NCBI GenBank assembly: GCA_016208685.1
Contig: JACQXM010000005.1
Location: 1-64,000 of the forward strand
Length of the DNA: 64,000 nt
Direction: 5' to 3'
From: Planctomycetota bacterium
GTDB taxonomy: Bacteria; Planctomycetota; Phycisphaerae; UBA1845
Every line of letters starts with the position of its first letter. Within the stretch, counting starts at the first letter, position 1. Positions 1-7,807 of the stretch are shown here, one piece after another. Under the pieces are notes generated by a model. It searched no databases and was not told the origin of the DNA. It saw only the letters and a list, made by a program, of their open reading frames with translations. Made by a program: the position numbers and the translations under genes.

Positions 1-955
1 CGCCGCCGGCGCGGAGGTCCGCCCCGGGCACGCCCACGTCGCCGTTGATGGTCTGTCCGGTGTTGCGCAGGCCCCATTGCAGGGCGAAGTCGGGATCGTC
101 GGGGATAACGCCGCCGGAAGTACTTCCGCGAACGCCGGCCTCCTGCCTCGTCTGCGATCCGAGCTGCGCCCCCCCGCCGCCCGCGCCCTCCCGGACCGGC
201 CCCACGCCGGAGCCATTAGTGCCACCTTGTGACACTCCATTACCGTCCGCGTCCTCCGGCAGCCGCCACACATAATCCGGCTCCGCGTACAGCACCTCCC
301 CCCGCGCCGTATAGGCGGCAAGCGTCCGCTCGACGTCGCCCGTCTCGACCTCGACAACGGCGATGTCGGCGGCCGCAGGAACTCCCGGCCCCACCCGTAG
401 AGCGCCGCCGCCCGCGGACGTGCCGGTACGGGTTCGGCCGACCACCGCGGCAGGCGAAAGTGAGAGCTCCTCGAGGACCCGGCGCGGTTGGACCAAACCG
501 TGCACCGCTGCCTGGGAAGCGCGGTCAACGCCCGGTTTGAACCGGACGAGAATCCGCCGCGGATGCGCCGCGTTTTGATCGGGCGTGGATGGATCACTCG
601 CGCCACCGGACGTCGGTTCTCCCGGATTGCCGGAGCCGGCCGGGATGGACGCCGCGTCCGGGGGGATCGGGGGTGGCGCCGGCGCGAGGCCCTCCGTACC
701 TTGGAAGGCTCCCTCGCGGGAAACGAAGTTCCACCACGCATAGTCGCGTACCGTGCGGCGACGCGGGCCGTCGGTTGGTGCCGCGCGCTTAGGAGCTGGG
801 TCCAGCGAAGGCGGGACGGAGGCGGCGGGCTGGTCGCTTGCCGGCGACAGCAGCCCAGCGGATGCAACGGAGAACGCGATCCAAAGGGCGAAGGCGATGC
901 ACGCCGCCTCGCCCAGCAGGCGCAGTCCGCGGTTGCCCGGGAAACGGTTGGTCAC
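1..955 (-). CDS. Secreted S8 (subtilisin-like) serine peptidase, N-terminal part
   Basis: The frame is open from a GTG at 955 to the window edge, so the 3' end, with most or all of the catalytic domain, is missing. After a basic start comes a hydrophobic stretch (residues about 19-33, CIAFALWIAFSVASAG), read as a signal peptide. A Pro/Ala-rich linker follows, then a propeptide-like segment (RRILVRFKPGV ... VLYAEPDYVW). The last residues, DDPDFALQWGLRNTGQTING, followed by GADLRA, match the segment that opens the catalytic domain of many secreted bacterial subtilases. The Asp/His/Ser triad is outside the window. The start is uncertain: an in-frame TTG lies two codons upstream, and no strong ribosome site is visible. 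A good promoter lies 57 bp upstream. Confidence 0.8.
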   Translation of the reverse strand, partial: MTNRFPGNRGLRLLGEAACIAFALWIAFSVASAGLLSPASDQPAASVPPSLDPAPKRAAPTDGPRRRTVRDYAWWNFVSREGAFQGTEGLAPAPPPIPPDAASIPAGSGNPGEPTSGGASDPSTPDQNAAHPRRILVRFKPGVDRASQAAVHGLVQPRRVLEELSLSPAAVVGRTRTGTSAGGGALRVGPGVPAAADIAVVEVETGDVERTLAAYTARGEVLYAEPDYVWRLPEDADGNGVSQGGTNGSGVGPVREGAGGGGAQLGSQTRQEAGVRGSTSGGVIPDDPDFALQWGLRNTGQTINGDVGVPGADLRAGG

Positions 956-1011
956 TGCCAAACCCCGTACATACGAATCCGTACTCTCTGGGCTCGAAGG
1001 GAGGCTACGCC

Positions 1012-1040
1012 ATTATACGACCTTGACCCCCCGGTGTGAA
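1012..1040 (-). promoter_or_regulatory. Sigma70-type promoter for the S8 peptidase
   Basis: On the minus strand a perfect TATAAT (1017-1012) is preceded by TTCACA (1040-1035) with a 17-bp spacer. It sits 57 bp upstream of the peptidase GTG and in the divergent gap before cdsA. Confidence 0.6.
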
Positions 1041-1170
1041 TAATCTGCCAACTTGTTTCCCTGAAACAAGGCCCCCACCCGGCTTCCGCTGAGTTGGACA
1101 ACGTCCGGGCCGCCCTCTATCGTGCCCCCGGTGTTCGCCGTGTGGGTCGCGGCGCTAGTCGAGGATTTCC

Positions 1171-2184
1171 GTGGACAGGCGGATCGTCGTTCAACGAACG
1201 GCCTACGGCACGCTCGCGATCGCCGTGCTGCTCGTGCTCTTTGCGGCGGATGCCTGGATCGCGGCACAAGCCGCGGGAGGCCAGACCCGATGGTCGGCCT
1301 GGTTTCGCCACGGCAGCGTCATCCCCGTTACAACGATGGGCGTGTTCTTCCTTGGTGCGGTTGAGCTGGTGCGGCTCCAGCGCGCCACGGGCGCGCGGCC
1401 GTCTACCTGGCAGGTGTACCCGCTGGTGATTGCTCTTATCGCCGCCCCCTGGGCTGCCGCCGCAGGGTTCTGTGCCCGCACCGTGGATTCGGATTCCGCG
1501 TGGGCGACGACCGTGTTACTACTGACGATCGCGGCGGTGGTTTGCGTGGTTACACCGGTGATTCGGCGGGAGACTCGCGGTTCCCTCCGCGACGCCGGCG
1601 CGACATGGTTAATCGTCGGGTACCTCGGGTTCTTCGGCTCCTTTGCGGTTCGGATACACTGTGCCGAGAACGCTCACGGCCACGTCGGCGGCTGGCTGCT
1701 GCTCTACATCGTGCTCGTAACGAAGGCGTCGGACATCGGCGCCTACTTTGTCGGTTCGGCGATTGGTCGGCACCGGCTGATCCCAGCCGTGAGTCCCGGC
1801 AAATCGGTCGAGGGCACGATCGGCGGGCTTCTCGGCAGCGCGCTAGTGGCGGTGGGTTTGGCGGCCGCCTTGGCGGCGGCGGCTACGGGCACGCCTGGCA
1901 CGCCCGCCAAGGCGCCGAGCATCGGGCTCTTTGAATTCGCCGCGCTTTTTCGTTCGTCCGTAGGGGCACACGGGCTGCCTGCGGTGGCCGGCTTCGGGGC
2001 GCTCCTTTCCCTTGCCGGGCAGATGGGCGATCTTGTAGAGTCTTGCTTCAAGCGGGACGCCTCGGTCAAGGATTCGGGGCACGTGATTCCGTGGTTCGGT
2101 GGTATACTGGATTTGATAGACAGTCTAGTTCTGGCAATGCCTTTGGGCTGGTTTCTGCTACGTTGCTCGGGGACGCTTGGCTGA
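1171..2184 (+). CDS. cdsA: Phosphatidate cytidylyltransferase (CDP-diglyceride synthase)
   Basis: This integral membrane enzyme makes CDP-diacylglycerol from phosphatidate and CTP, the branch point of phospholipid synthesis. The 337-residue product has about eight hydrophobic segments. It carries the family motif around residues 184-210 (SDIGAYFVG, SPGKSVEGTIGG) and the C-terminal signature near 290-315 (FKRDASVKDSGHVIP, then FGGILDLIDS). Compared with the E. coli signature, the GHGG and DRID positions read WFGG and DLID, so a His and an Arg are replaced while the KD and terminal Asp remain. The start is GTG. It heads a same-strand run with phoH, the HD hydrolase, ybeY and corC. Confidence 0.9.
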   Translation: MDRRIVVQRTAYGTLAIAVLLVLFAADAWIAAQAAGGQTRWSAWFRHGSVIPVTTMGVFFLGAVELVRLQRATGARPSTWQVYPLVIALIAAPWAAAAGFCARTVDSDSAWATTVLLLTIAAVVCVVTPVIRRETRGSLRDAGATWLIVGYLGFFGSFAVRIHCAENAHGHVGGWLLLYIVLVTKASDIGAYFVGSAIGRHRLIPAVSPGKSVEGTIGGLLGSALVAVGLAAALAAAATGTPGTPAKAPSIGLFEFAALFRSSVGAHGLPAVAGFGALLSLAGQMGDLVESCFKRDASVKDSGHVIPWFGGILDLIDSLVLAMPLGWFLLRCSGTLG

Positions 2185-2338
2185 CGGGCGGGTAGAGGCC
2201 CTATATCGGAGGGACTCCCGGCGGCCGCGGTCCGCGTAAACCGGCGGGGCCGATGCGGGACGGGCTGGGTGCAAGAGCGTTGGGGCGGAGTGACGCCGGG
2301 GTGCGCTGCTTCGGGGTCGTTGTGCGTCGGAGTCGTCG

Positions 2339-3319
2339 TTGGACATAACCATACCGATCGAGGATCCCGCGCGGCGCGGCGCCCTTTTCGGCACGACGGA
2401 TCGCAACCTGCGCCTGATTCGCGCCGCGTTTGACGTCCGCATCAGCGCTCGTGATACGAAAGTCCACATCAGCGGTCCGCCGGATGGCGTGCACCGCGCC
2501 GCCCGCGTCTTCGAAGAGCTCCAGCGCAGTCTGCGAAGCCGGCCGGACATCCCGGATTCGCTCCTGCAGGATCTGATCTCGGAGAGCGCCCTGGAAAACG
2601 GCGACGGCGTCGAAGGCGCGCTGGACGTCTTCCTGCCCTCGGCGGTCGTCGTTCCACGCGGCGAGGGACAGCGCCAGTACGTGGATGCCATCTATCGCCA
2701 CGACCTGACGTGCTGCGTCGGACCGGCAGGCACGGGGAAAACTTATCTCGCGGTCGCGGTCGCCGTTTCCATGCTCAAGCAGCATCGCATTCAGCGCATC
2801 GTCCTGGTGCGACCGGCCGTGGAAGCCGGGGAGAAACTGGGCTACCTGCCGGGCGACATGCAAGCAAAAGTTAACCCCTACCTGCGGCCGCTCTTCGACG
2901 CCATGCATGACATGATGACCTTCGACCAGTTCAAACGGTTCGTGCAAACGGACGTGGTCGAGGTGGTTCCTCTGGCGTTCATGCGCGGTCGGACGCTCAA
3001 CAACTCCGTGATCATCCTGGACGAGGCGCAGAACGCCACCATCGGGCAGATGTTGATGTTTTTGACTCGCTTGGGACACCATAGCAAAATGATCGTTACG
3101 GGGGACGACAGCCAGAGCGACCTGCGGAACGGCGAGGAGAGCGGCTTCGTCGACGCGGTTCGCCGATTGCAGGGCATCGAGGGCGTGGCAGTCGTGCGTC
3201 TGACGAAAAGCGACATTGTGCGGCATCCGCTAGTGCAACGGGTCGTGGAGGCATACGAGCGCGGGCTTGAGTCGTCCGATAATCATAACGCGGAACGCGC
3301 CACGACGGAGTCAACGTGA
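2339..3319 (+). CDS. phoH: PhoH family ATPase
   Basis: A cytoplasmic P-loop ATPase of the PhoH/YbeZ family, which is linked to RNA metabolism and commonly encoded next to ybeY. The 326-residue product opens with the KH-like N-terminal region typical of the family (ALFGTTDRNLRLIRAAFDVRI). It then has a Walker A near residues 127-135 (GPAGTGKTY) and a Walker B near 224 (VIILDEAQNA). Length fits the family. The start is a TTG; the protein begins where family members usually begin, which supports it. It lies 154 bp after cdsA and 65 bp before the HD hydrolase, so co-transcription is likely. Confidence 0.93.
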   Translation: MDITIPIEDPARRGALFGTTDRNLRLIRAAFDVRISARDTKVHISGPPDGVHRAARVFEELQRSLRSRPDIPDSLLQDLISESALENGDGVEGALDVFLPSAVVVPRGEGQRQYVDAIYRHDLTCCVGPAGTGKTYLAVAVAVSMLKQHRIQRIVLVRPAVEAGEKLGYLPGDMQAKVNPYLRPLFDAMHDMMTFDQFKRFVQTDVVEVVPLAFMRGRTLNNSVIILDEAQNATIGQMLMFLTRLGHHSKMIVTGDDSQSDLRNGEESGFVDAVRRLQGIEGVAVVRLTKSDIVRHPLVQRVVEAYERGLESSDNHNAERATTEST

Positions 3320-3384
3320 GGTCACCCGGTCTGTTCGCGCGGCAGGCCGATATGACAGGTTGAGTATGCACCACGTAGCCCCCC

Positions 3385-4947
3385 TTGAGAGCCAAACCCG
3401 TGTGGCGTCGTAGCGGTCCGACGTCGGCCAGGCGGCGTCACGCCCGTGAGCACCGCACCCGGGCCTTCAGCACTGGCGGCGGGGCATTGCCCCGTCGCGT
3501 TTTCTCATGGCGCACGCTGATCGGTGTGATGTTTGTGGCCGGAACCGCCGCTTTGAGCCGCTTCGGCGCCGACGCGACACCAGGTGACGCGTCCTCCGCC
3601 GGCTCCATCTGGCTTCCACACTCAGCGCATGCCCTTTTCGTCGCCGTCATCGCCGTTGTGTTTCTGGTGTACGCGTTGGGTACGGAGCCGAGGCTCGCGG
3701 ACCGGCGGACGCGCTTCCTGTTCGTGTGCCTGACGATCCTGGGAACTCTGGCAGTGGCGTGCGCCCTGAACCGGCGGTTCAGTCACCTGCCCGAGCTCGT
3801 CGTGGCTCCCTGCCTGCTGGCGACGTACGTGCTGGCCATCGTCTTTCCGGGGCGCTTCGCCGTCGGGGCGTCCTGCCTCTTCAGCCTGCTGACCGCGGCA
3901 ACGTTGGGAAGCAGCGCGGAGCTCCTGCTAGTGCTCTTCGTGGGCTCGGCCGCGGCGGCGTACCAACTCGACGAAATCCGTTTTCGGACCAAGCTGATTA
4001 CCAGTGGCGGTCTTACGGCGGGCCTGATGGCGCTGGTGTATCTCGCGGGTGAAATACGTGCCGGCGCGGCGATCGGACCGACCTTGCAGCACGCGTTCTG
4101 GGTGGCCGCCGCCGCGCTGCTTGCCGCCTTCGCGGTATCCGGGCTGCTTCCTTTTCTGGAGCGCGTCTTTCAGGTTGCGACATCGTTGACGCTTCTCGAG
4201 TGGCGTGATCCCACCAAGCCGCTGCTCCAGGCGCTGGCCCGCGAGGCTCCAGGGACGTACAACCACAGTCTCGTCCTGAGCACGCTCGCGCAGGCAGCGT
4301 GCGAGTCGATCGGTGCCAACGGGCTGCTCGCCCAGGTTGGTGCGCTGTACCACGACGTGGGGAAAATCCCCAAGGCCGATTACTTCGTGGAAAACCAGCT
4401 CGGTGGGGTCAATCGCCATGAACACCTGGCGCCGTCCATGAGCCTGCTCATCATCCTCGGGCACGTCAAAGACGGCATGGAGATGGCTCGCGAGTTCAAA
4501 CTGCCGCGGGTGTTGCACCAGTTCATCGAGGAACACCACGGCACCACCGTCGTCCGCTACTTCCACCAGCGAGCCAGCGAATTGCAGCCGCGAATCGCCA
4601 GCGGCCGGCACGACCGCGAAGTGCGCGAGGCGGAGTTCCGCTACGGCGGACCCAAGCCGCGCACCCGGGAGTCGGCAGTGGTCATGCTCTGCGACGGCGT
4701 CGAGGGGGCGACCCGCGCCATCCCCGATCCCACCGTCGGCCGAATCGAAGGCATCGTGCACGAGGTGATCAGTGACCGGCTCAACGACGGCCAGTTGGAC
4801 GACTGCCCCATCACGCTCAAGGAGATTCACAGGGTGGAAGAGTCGTTGGTGAAGAGCCTCTGCGCGATCCACCACGGTCGGGTGGCCTACCCGAAATCCT
4901 CGCGCCCGGGGGACGAAGCCGCCGAGCCGGCCAGGAAGACCATCTGA
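3385..4947 (+). CDS. Membrane HD-domain phosphohydrolase, PgpH/YqfF-like, short form
   Basis: The 520-residue product has an N-terminal helix near 45, a block of about seven hydrophobic segments (residues ~75-270), and a cytoplasmic HD domain from about 290 with YNHS, LYHDVGK, HEHLAPSM and EEHHG motifs. Family members from Listeria and Bacillus hydrolyse c-di-AMP and are about 710 residues long. The roughly 200-residue extracellular 7TMR-HDED domain that normally follows the first helix is missing here: after the first helix only about 25 residues precede the next. c-di-AMP phosphodiesterase activity is inferred from family. Start is TTG 3385; an in-frame GTG at 3400 is an alternative. It sits between phoH and ybeY, as is common for this family. 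Confidence 0.85.
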   Translation: MRAKPVWRRSGPTSARRRHAREHRTRAFSTGGGALPRRVFSWRTLIGVMFVAGTAALSRFGADATPGDASSAGSIWLPHSAHALFVAVIAVVFLVYALGTEPRLADRRTRFLFVCLTILGTLAVACALNRRFSHLPELVVAPCLLATYVLAIVFPGRFAVGASCLFSLLTAATLGSSAELLLVLFVGSAAAAYQLDEIRFRTKLITSGGLTAGLMALVYLAGEIRAGAAIGPTLQHAFWVAAAALLAAFAVSGLLPFLERVFQVATSLTLLEWRDPTKPLLQALAREAPGTYNHSLVLSTLAQAACESIGANGLLAQVGALYHDVGKIPKADYFVENQLGGVNRHEHLAPSMSLLIILGHVKDGMEMAREFKLPRVLHQFIEEHHGTTVVRYFHQRASELQPRIASGRHDREVREAEFRYGGPKPRTRESAVVMLCDGVEGATRAIPDPTVGRIEGIVHEVISDRLNDGQLDDCPITLKEIHRVEESLVKSLCAIHHGRVAYPKSSRPGDEAAEPARKTI

Positions 4948-5114
4948 AACCCAGGCGCCAAAAACCCGCACCGCTAGGGTCCAAACCGCGCTTTCGAATT
5001 GCCGTCACGGCTACGGCCTCCCGCGCCGGTGTTCCCCTTACACCGCTACGGGCAGTAGTCCGCGCCGCGCTGGCGCGACACGGGGTTCGTGAGGCGTCGA
5101 TCAATGTTGCCCTG

Positions 5115-5630
5115 GTGGATGACGCGACCATCGCGCGCCTGAATCGGGACTACCTCGGTCACGACGGCCCGACGGACGTGTTGACGTTCGACCTCGCGGA
5201 TGATGCCGGGAGCACCGCCGCCTCGTTCGCTAGGTCGGTCGAGGGCGAGATCGTCGTATCCGTGGAAACTGCACGACGAGAGTCCAGGAAGCGCATGTTA
5301 TCGACCCTTCAGGAAGTGGGGCTTTACATCGTTCATGGCGTGCTCCATCTGCTCGGCTACAATGATCGGACGGCGGCTGAGGCGCGCCGGATGCACGATC
5401 TTGAAGACGAAATCCTTGATAGCGCGTGCATGGGACGGCCGTTTGCCTCGCCCGTTCGGAATTCCGTCATGCCCGCGTGTGGAACGTGCAGCGCTGGCAA
5501 CGTGCAGTCCCGCGGGAGTCGCGGGTCGCGCCGCCGCGGGGCGTCAGCTTGCTCCGGGGTCAGCGCCGCCGCGCCGCCACGCGCAAGCAGCCACGTGCGA
5601 TCACCGGCAAGGCGGGCTGGTTCGCGTTAG
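5115..5630 (+). CDS. ybeY: Endoribonuclease YbeY (rRNA maturation factor)
   Basis: A metal-dependent RNase of 16S rRNA maturation and ribosome quality control. Family motifs are LNRDYLGHDGPTDVLTFDL and HGVLHLLGYND. The third metal ligand, His in most members (GYDH), is Asp here. The 5115 GTG is the first conventional start, but homology clearly begins earlier. The same frame is open back past 4944 and encodes a plausible YbeY N-terminus (PLRAVVRAALARHG, then EASINVALVDD). A non-standard start is therefore likely: CTG 4944, overlapping the upstream stop, or ATT 4998. The last ~60 residues are a low-complexity Arg/Ser/Ala tail not typical of the family. It lies between the HD hydrolase and the CorC-like gene. 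Confidence 0.85.
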   Translation: MDDATIARLNRDYLGHDGPTDVLTFDLADDAGSTAASFARSVEGEIVVSVETARRESRKRMLSTLQEVGLYIVHGVLHLLGYNDRTAAEARRMHDLEDEILDSACMGRPFASPVRNSVMPACGTCSAGNVQSRGSRGSRRRGASACSGVSAAAPPRASSHVRSPARRAGSR

Positions 5631-5642
5631 CATCCAGGGGCT

Positions 5643-7040
5643 TTGCGTCGAGTTTTGCCTGTGAACCAGTGGGAACTCTGGGTCGGACTGCTCAGTCTGT
5701 TCGTGATCCTCGCGGCCACGACACTGAACAACTCCCTGCGCTCCTTCTCCCGCGTTCGGCTGGCGGAGCGGTTGGAAGCCGCCGGGCGACTGTCGGAGCT
5801 GGACCGTCTCCTCGCCTTGCGCCCGCAATACGCCCTAGCGACGGCGGTGTTGCGCTCCCTCTCCGTGTTCGCCTACTTCGTGGCGGTGGTCCACTACATT
5901 TACCCGCTGGAAAGCTCGCTACATCTGACGCGGACCCTGCTGGCCTTCGGCGTGGCCTGGATACCGTTCGTGATCTTCGGTGTTTCGATTCCCGATGCGT
6001 GTGGCCGTTATGCCGGGGAGTCGTTGATTGTACGTTCGCTGCCCATCCTCGCGGCGCTGCGGGCCGGACTGCTGCCGCTGGTGGCCGTGTTCACCGCGCT
6101 GGACTCCCTGGTTCGGCGGCTGGCCGGCGTGCGCCCGCGGGGCGCCAACGGGTACGCGGAGGAGGTGGAGCAGGAGATTCTGGAGGCGGTCAGCGAGGGC
6201 GAGAAGCTCGGTGCCGTGGACGAAGAGGAAAAGGAGATGATCGAATCGGTCATCGAACTTACCGACACGCGCGTGGCGGCCATTATGACCCCACGTACGG
6301 AGATCGTAGCGCTTCCCAAGGAAGCCGACCTGGCGGCGGCGCTGGAGACCATCCGCGCCACGGGGTATTCACGGATACCGGTGTACGAGGAGACGATCGA
6401 CACCGTTCTGGGCATCCTGTATGCCAAGGACCTGCTGCGTCGTTCGGAAGGCGCGGCGTTCGAGTTACGCAGTGCTATGCGCAGCGCGCTGTTCATTCCG
6501 GAAACCAAGCCGGTTCGGGAGCTGCTCCGCGAGTTCCAACGGCAGCAAGTGCACATGGCGATCGTGCTGGATGAGTACGGAGGGACGGCCGGGCTGGTGA
6601 CCATCGAAGATATCCTCGAGGAACTCGTGGGTGAGATTTCAGATGAGTACGAGCCCTCCGCCGCCGCGGCGGTGCAACGGATCGACGAACGTACCGTGGA
6701 GGTCGACGCACGAATGCGGGTCGACGACCTCAACGAGCAGTTGGACCTGAACCTTCCCGAGGACCAGGAATTCGAGACCATCGGCGGGTTCGTCTTCGGG
6801 AGCCTGGGCCGGATCCCCACGGTCGGAGAGCAGTTCGAGCACGCCGGCGTGGTGATCGTCGTGCTGGCGACCGATCCCCGGCGAATCCTGCGGCTGCGGC
6901 TCACGGTTCCGGAACGTCCGCCGCATGGCGAGGACGCGGCCCAGGTGGCTTCTCCGAGGGGTGAGTCCGTTCCAGCGGAAGTTCGAGCTCCGAGCCGGCC
7001 GGCGGAGGCCCCGTTACCGCCCGTTGTGCCCAACGCCTGA
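5643..7040 (+). CDS. CorC/HlyC-like membrane protein with CNNM, CBS pair and CorC_HlyC domains
   Basis: Domain order is a CNNM-type transmembrane region (residues ~10-150), a CBS pair (~210-330, starting VAAIMTPRTEIVALP and including GYSRIPVYEE and DEYGGTAGLVTIEDILEELVGEI), and a C-terminal CorC_HlyC domain (~345-430, FETIGGFVFGSLGRIP). Proteins of this architecture are thought to take part in magnesium or cobalt efflux; the name haemolysin is historical. TTG 5643 is the first start, but GTG 5661 gives a more natural N-terminus (MNQWELWVGLLSLF). The C-terminal ~40 residues are a Pro/Ala-rich tail. It ends the cdsA-phoH-ybeY run and is followed by a long non-coding stretch and a terminator. 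Confidence 0.88.
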   Translation: MRRVLPVNQWELWVGLLSLFVILAATTLNNSLRSFSRVRLAERLEAAGRLSELDRLLALRPQYALATAVLRSLSVFAYFVAVVHYIYPLESSLHLTRTLLAFGVAWIPFVIFGVSIPDACGRYAGESLIVRSLPILAALRAGLLPLVAVFTALDSLVRRLAGVRPRGANGYAEEVEQEILEAVSEGEKLGAVDEEEKEMIESVIELTDTRVAAIMTPRTEIVALPKEADLAAALETIRATGYSRIPVYEETIDTVLGILYAKDLLRRSEGAAFELRSAMRSALFIPETKPVRELLREFQRQQVHMAIVLDEYGGTAGLVTIEDILEELVGEISDEYEPSAAAAVQRIDERTVEVDARMRVDDLNEQLDLNLPEDQEFETIGGFVFGSLGRIPTVGEQFEHAGVVIVVLATDPRRILRLRLTVPERPPHGEDAAQVASPRGESVPAEVRAPSRPAEAPLPPVVPNA

Positions 7041-7566
7041 CGGCCGCGTGTCGCAGGGATCGCGTAGGGCGCGCCCCCTCGAGTCCGGGAGAGCGTTCCC
7101 GCCCCGACCGCCAGGCGCCGCAAGCCCCCCGCGTCGCGGGAGGAGCTCACGAACAGCTCCCCTGCCACCGGCGGCTCCCGACGCCGATCTTGGGCTCCGC
7201 CCCGCCGCGGCTCGCCGATAACCCACCTTCGCCCGGGATCTTCCCCGGGGTTGTGACCGGGGGGGTTTTCACCCTGGCCGGACCGGCCTTTCTTGGGTCC
7301 GGAGGCAATCGGCGCTTTACTCGCGGTGGTTCCGGGCATATTATCAACGCGCGATAACGCAGAGGGAGCGCTTCGTCGGCGAGCAACGCCGAAAGCGTTG
7401 CGGCCCAGGCACCGCGGGGTAAGCGCCTGCCGCGTCACCGCGTTAGGTCGACATCGGGGTGGGGAGCCGTTCGGCGCGACGCCGGCCGGCCGTTTGAGCC
7501 GTTCCGAGGTCGCCTGAGACAGGGGGCAACAGGGAAACGGGGTTACTGAGGCAGTCCCGATTGAAG
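7041..7566. other. Intergenic stretch without a recognisable gene
   Basis: About 525 bp between the CorC-like gene and the terminator at 7567. The open frames here look compositionally random (Pro/Arg-rich) and match nothing I know. A few short GC-rich inverted repeats occur, for example around 7226-7243, but none is followed by a T-run. Confidence 0.5.
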
Positions 7567-7587
7567 CCGACCCAGGGTCGGTTTTTT
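7567..7587 (+). terminator. Rho-independent terminator
   Basis: A 6-bp perfect stem (CCGACC / GGTCGG) with a CAG loop is followed at once by six T residues (7582-7587). It would end transcription coming from the CorC-like gene. Confidence 0.75.
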
Positions 7588-7608
7588 ACCCCTTTTGCCT
7601 TATGGGGC

Positions 7609-7637
7609 TTGTTTGCCCGCCGCGGCACCGTTACGAT
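7609..7637 (+). promoter_or_regulatory. Possible promoter of the giant secreted protein gene
   Basis: TTGTTT (7609-7614) and TACGAT (7632-7637) are separated by 17 bp. They lie just after the terminator and about 170 bp before the ATG at 7808. Both boxes are imperfect. Confidence 0.35.
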
Positions 7638-7807
7638 GGTGCTTTGCGGGGTACAAACGACGAACCTGGCATCTACATTGAACGGCCCGGAGGGTGTTGG
7701 TTCGCGTGGGGGATTCCAGTTGGGAGCGCACGCTTGCGTCGCCGACCGAACGAGCGGTCTCGGCTGGGGGTAGCTTGTTCGCGTTGGCCTTTGCCAAAGG
7801 GAAAAAC

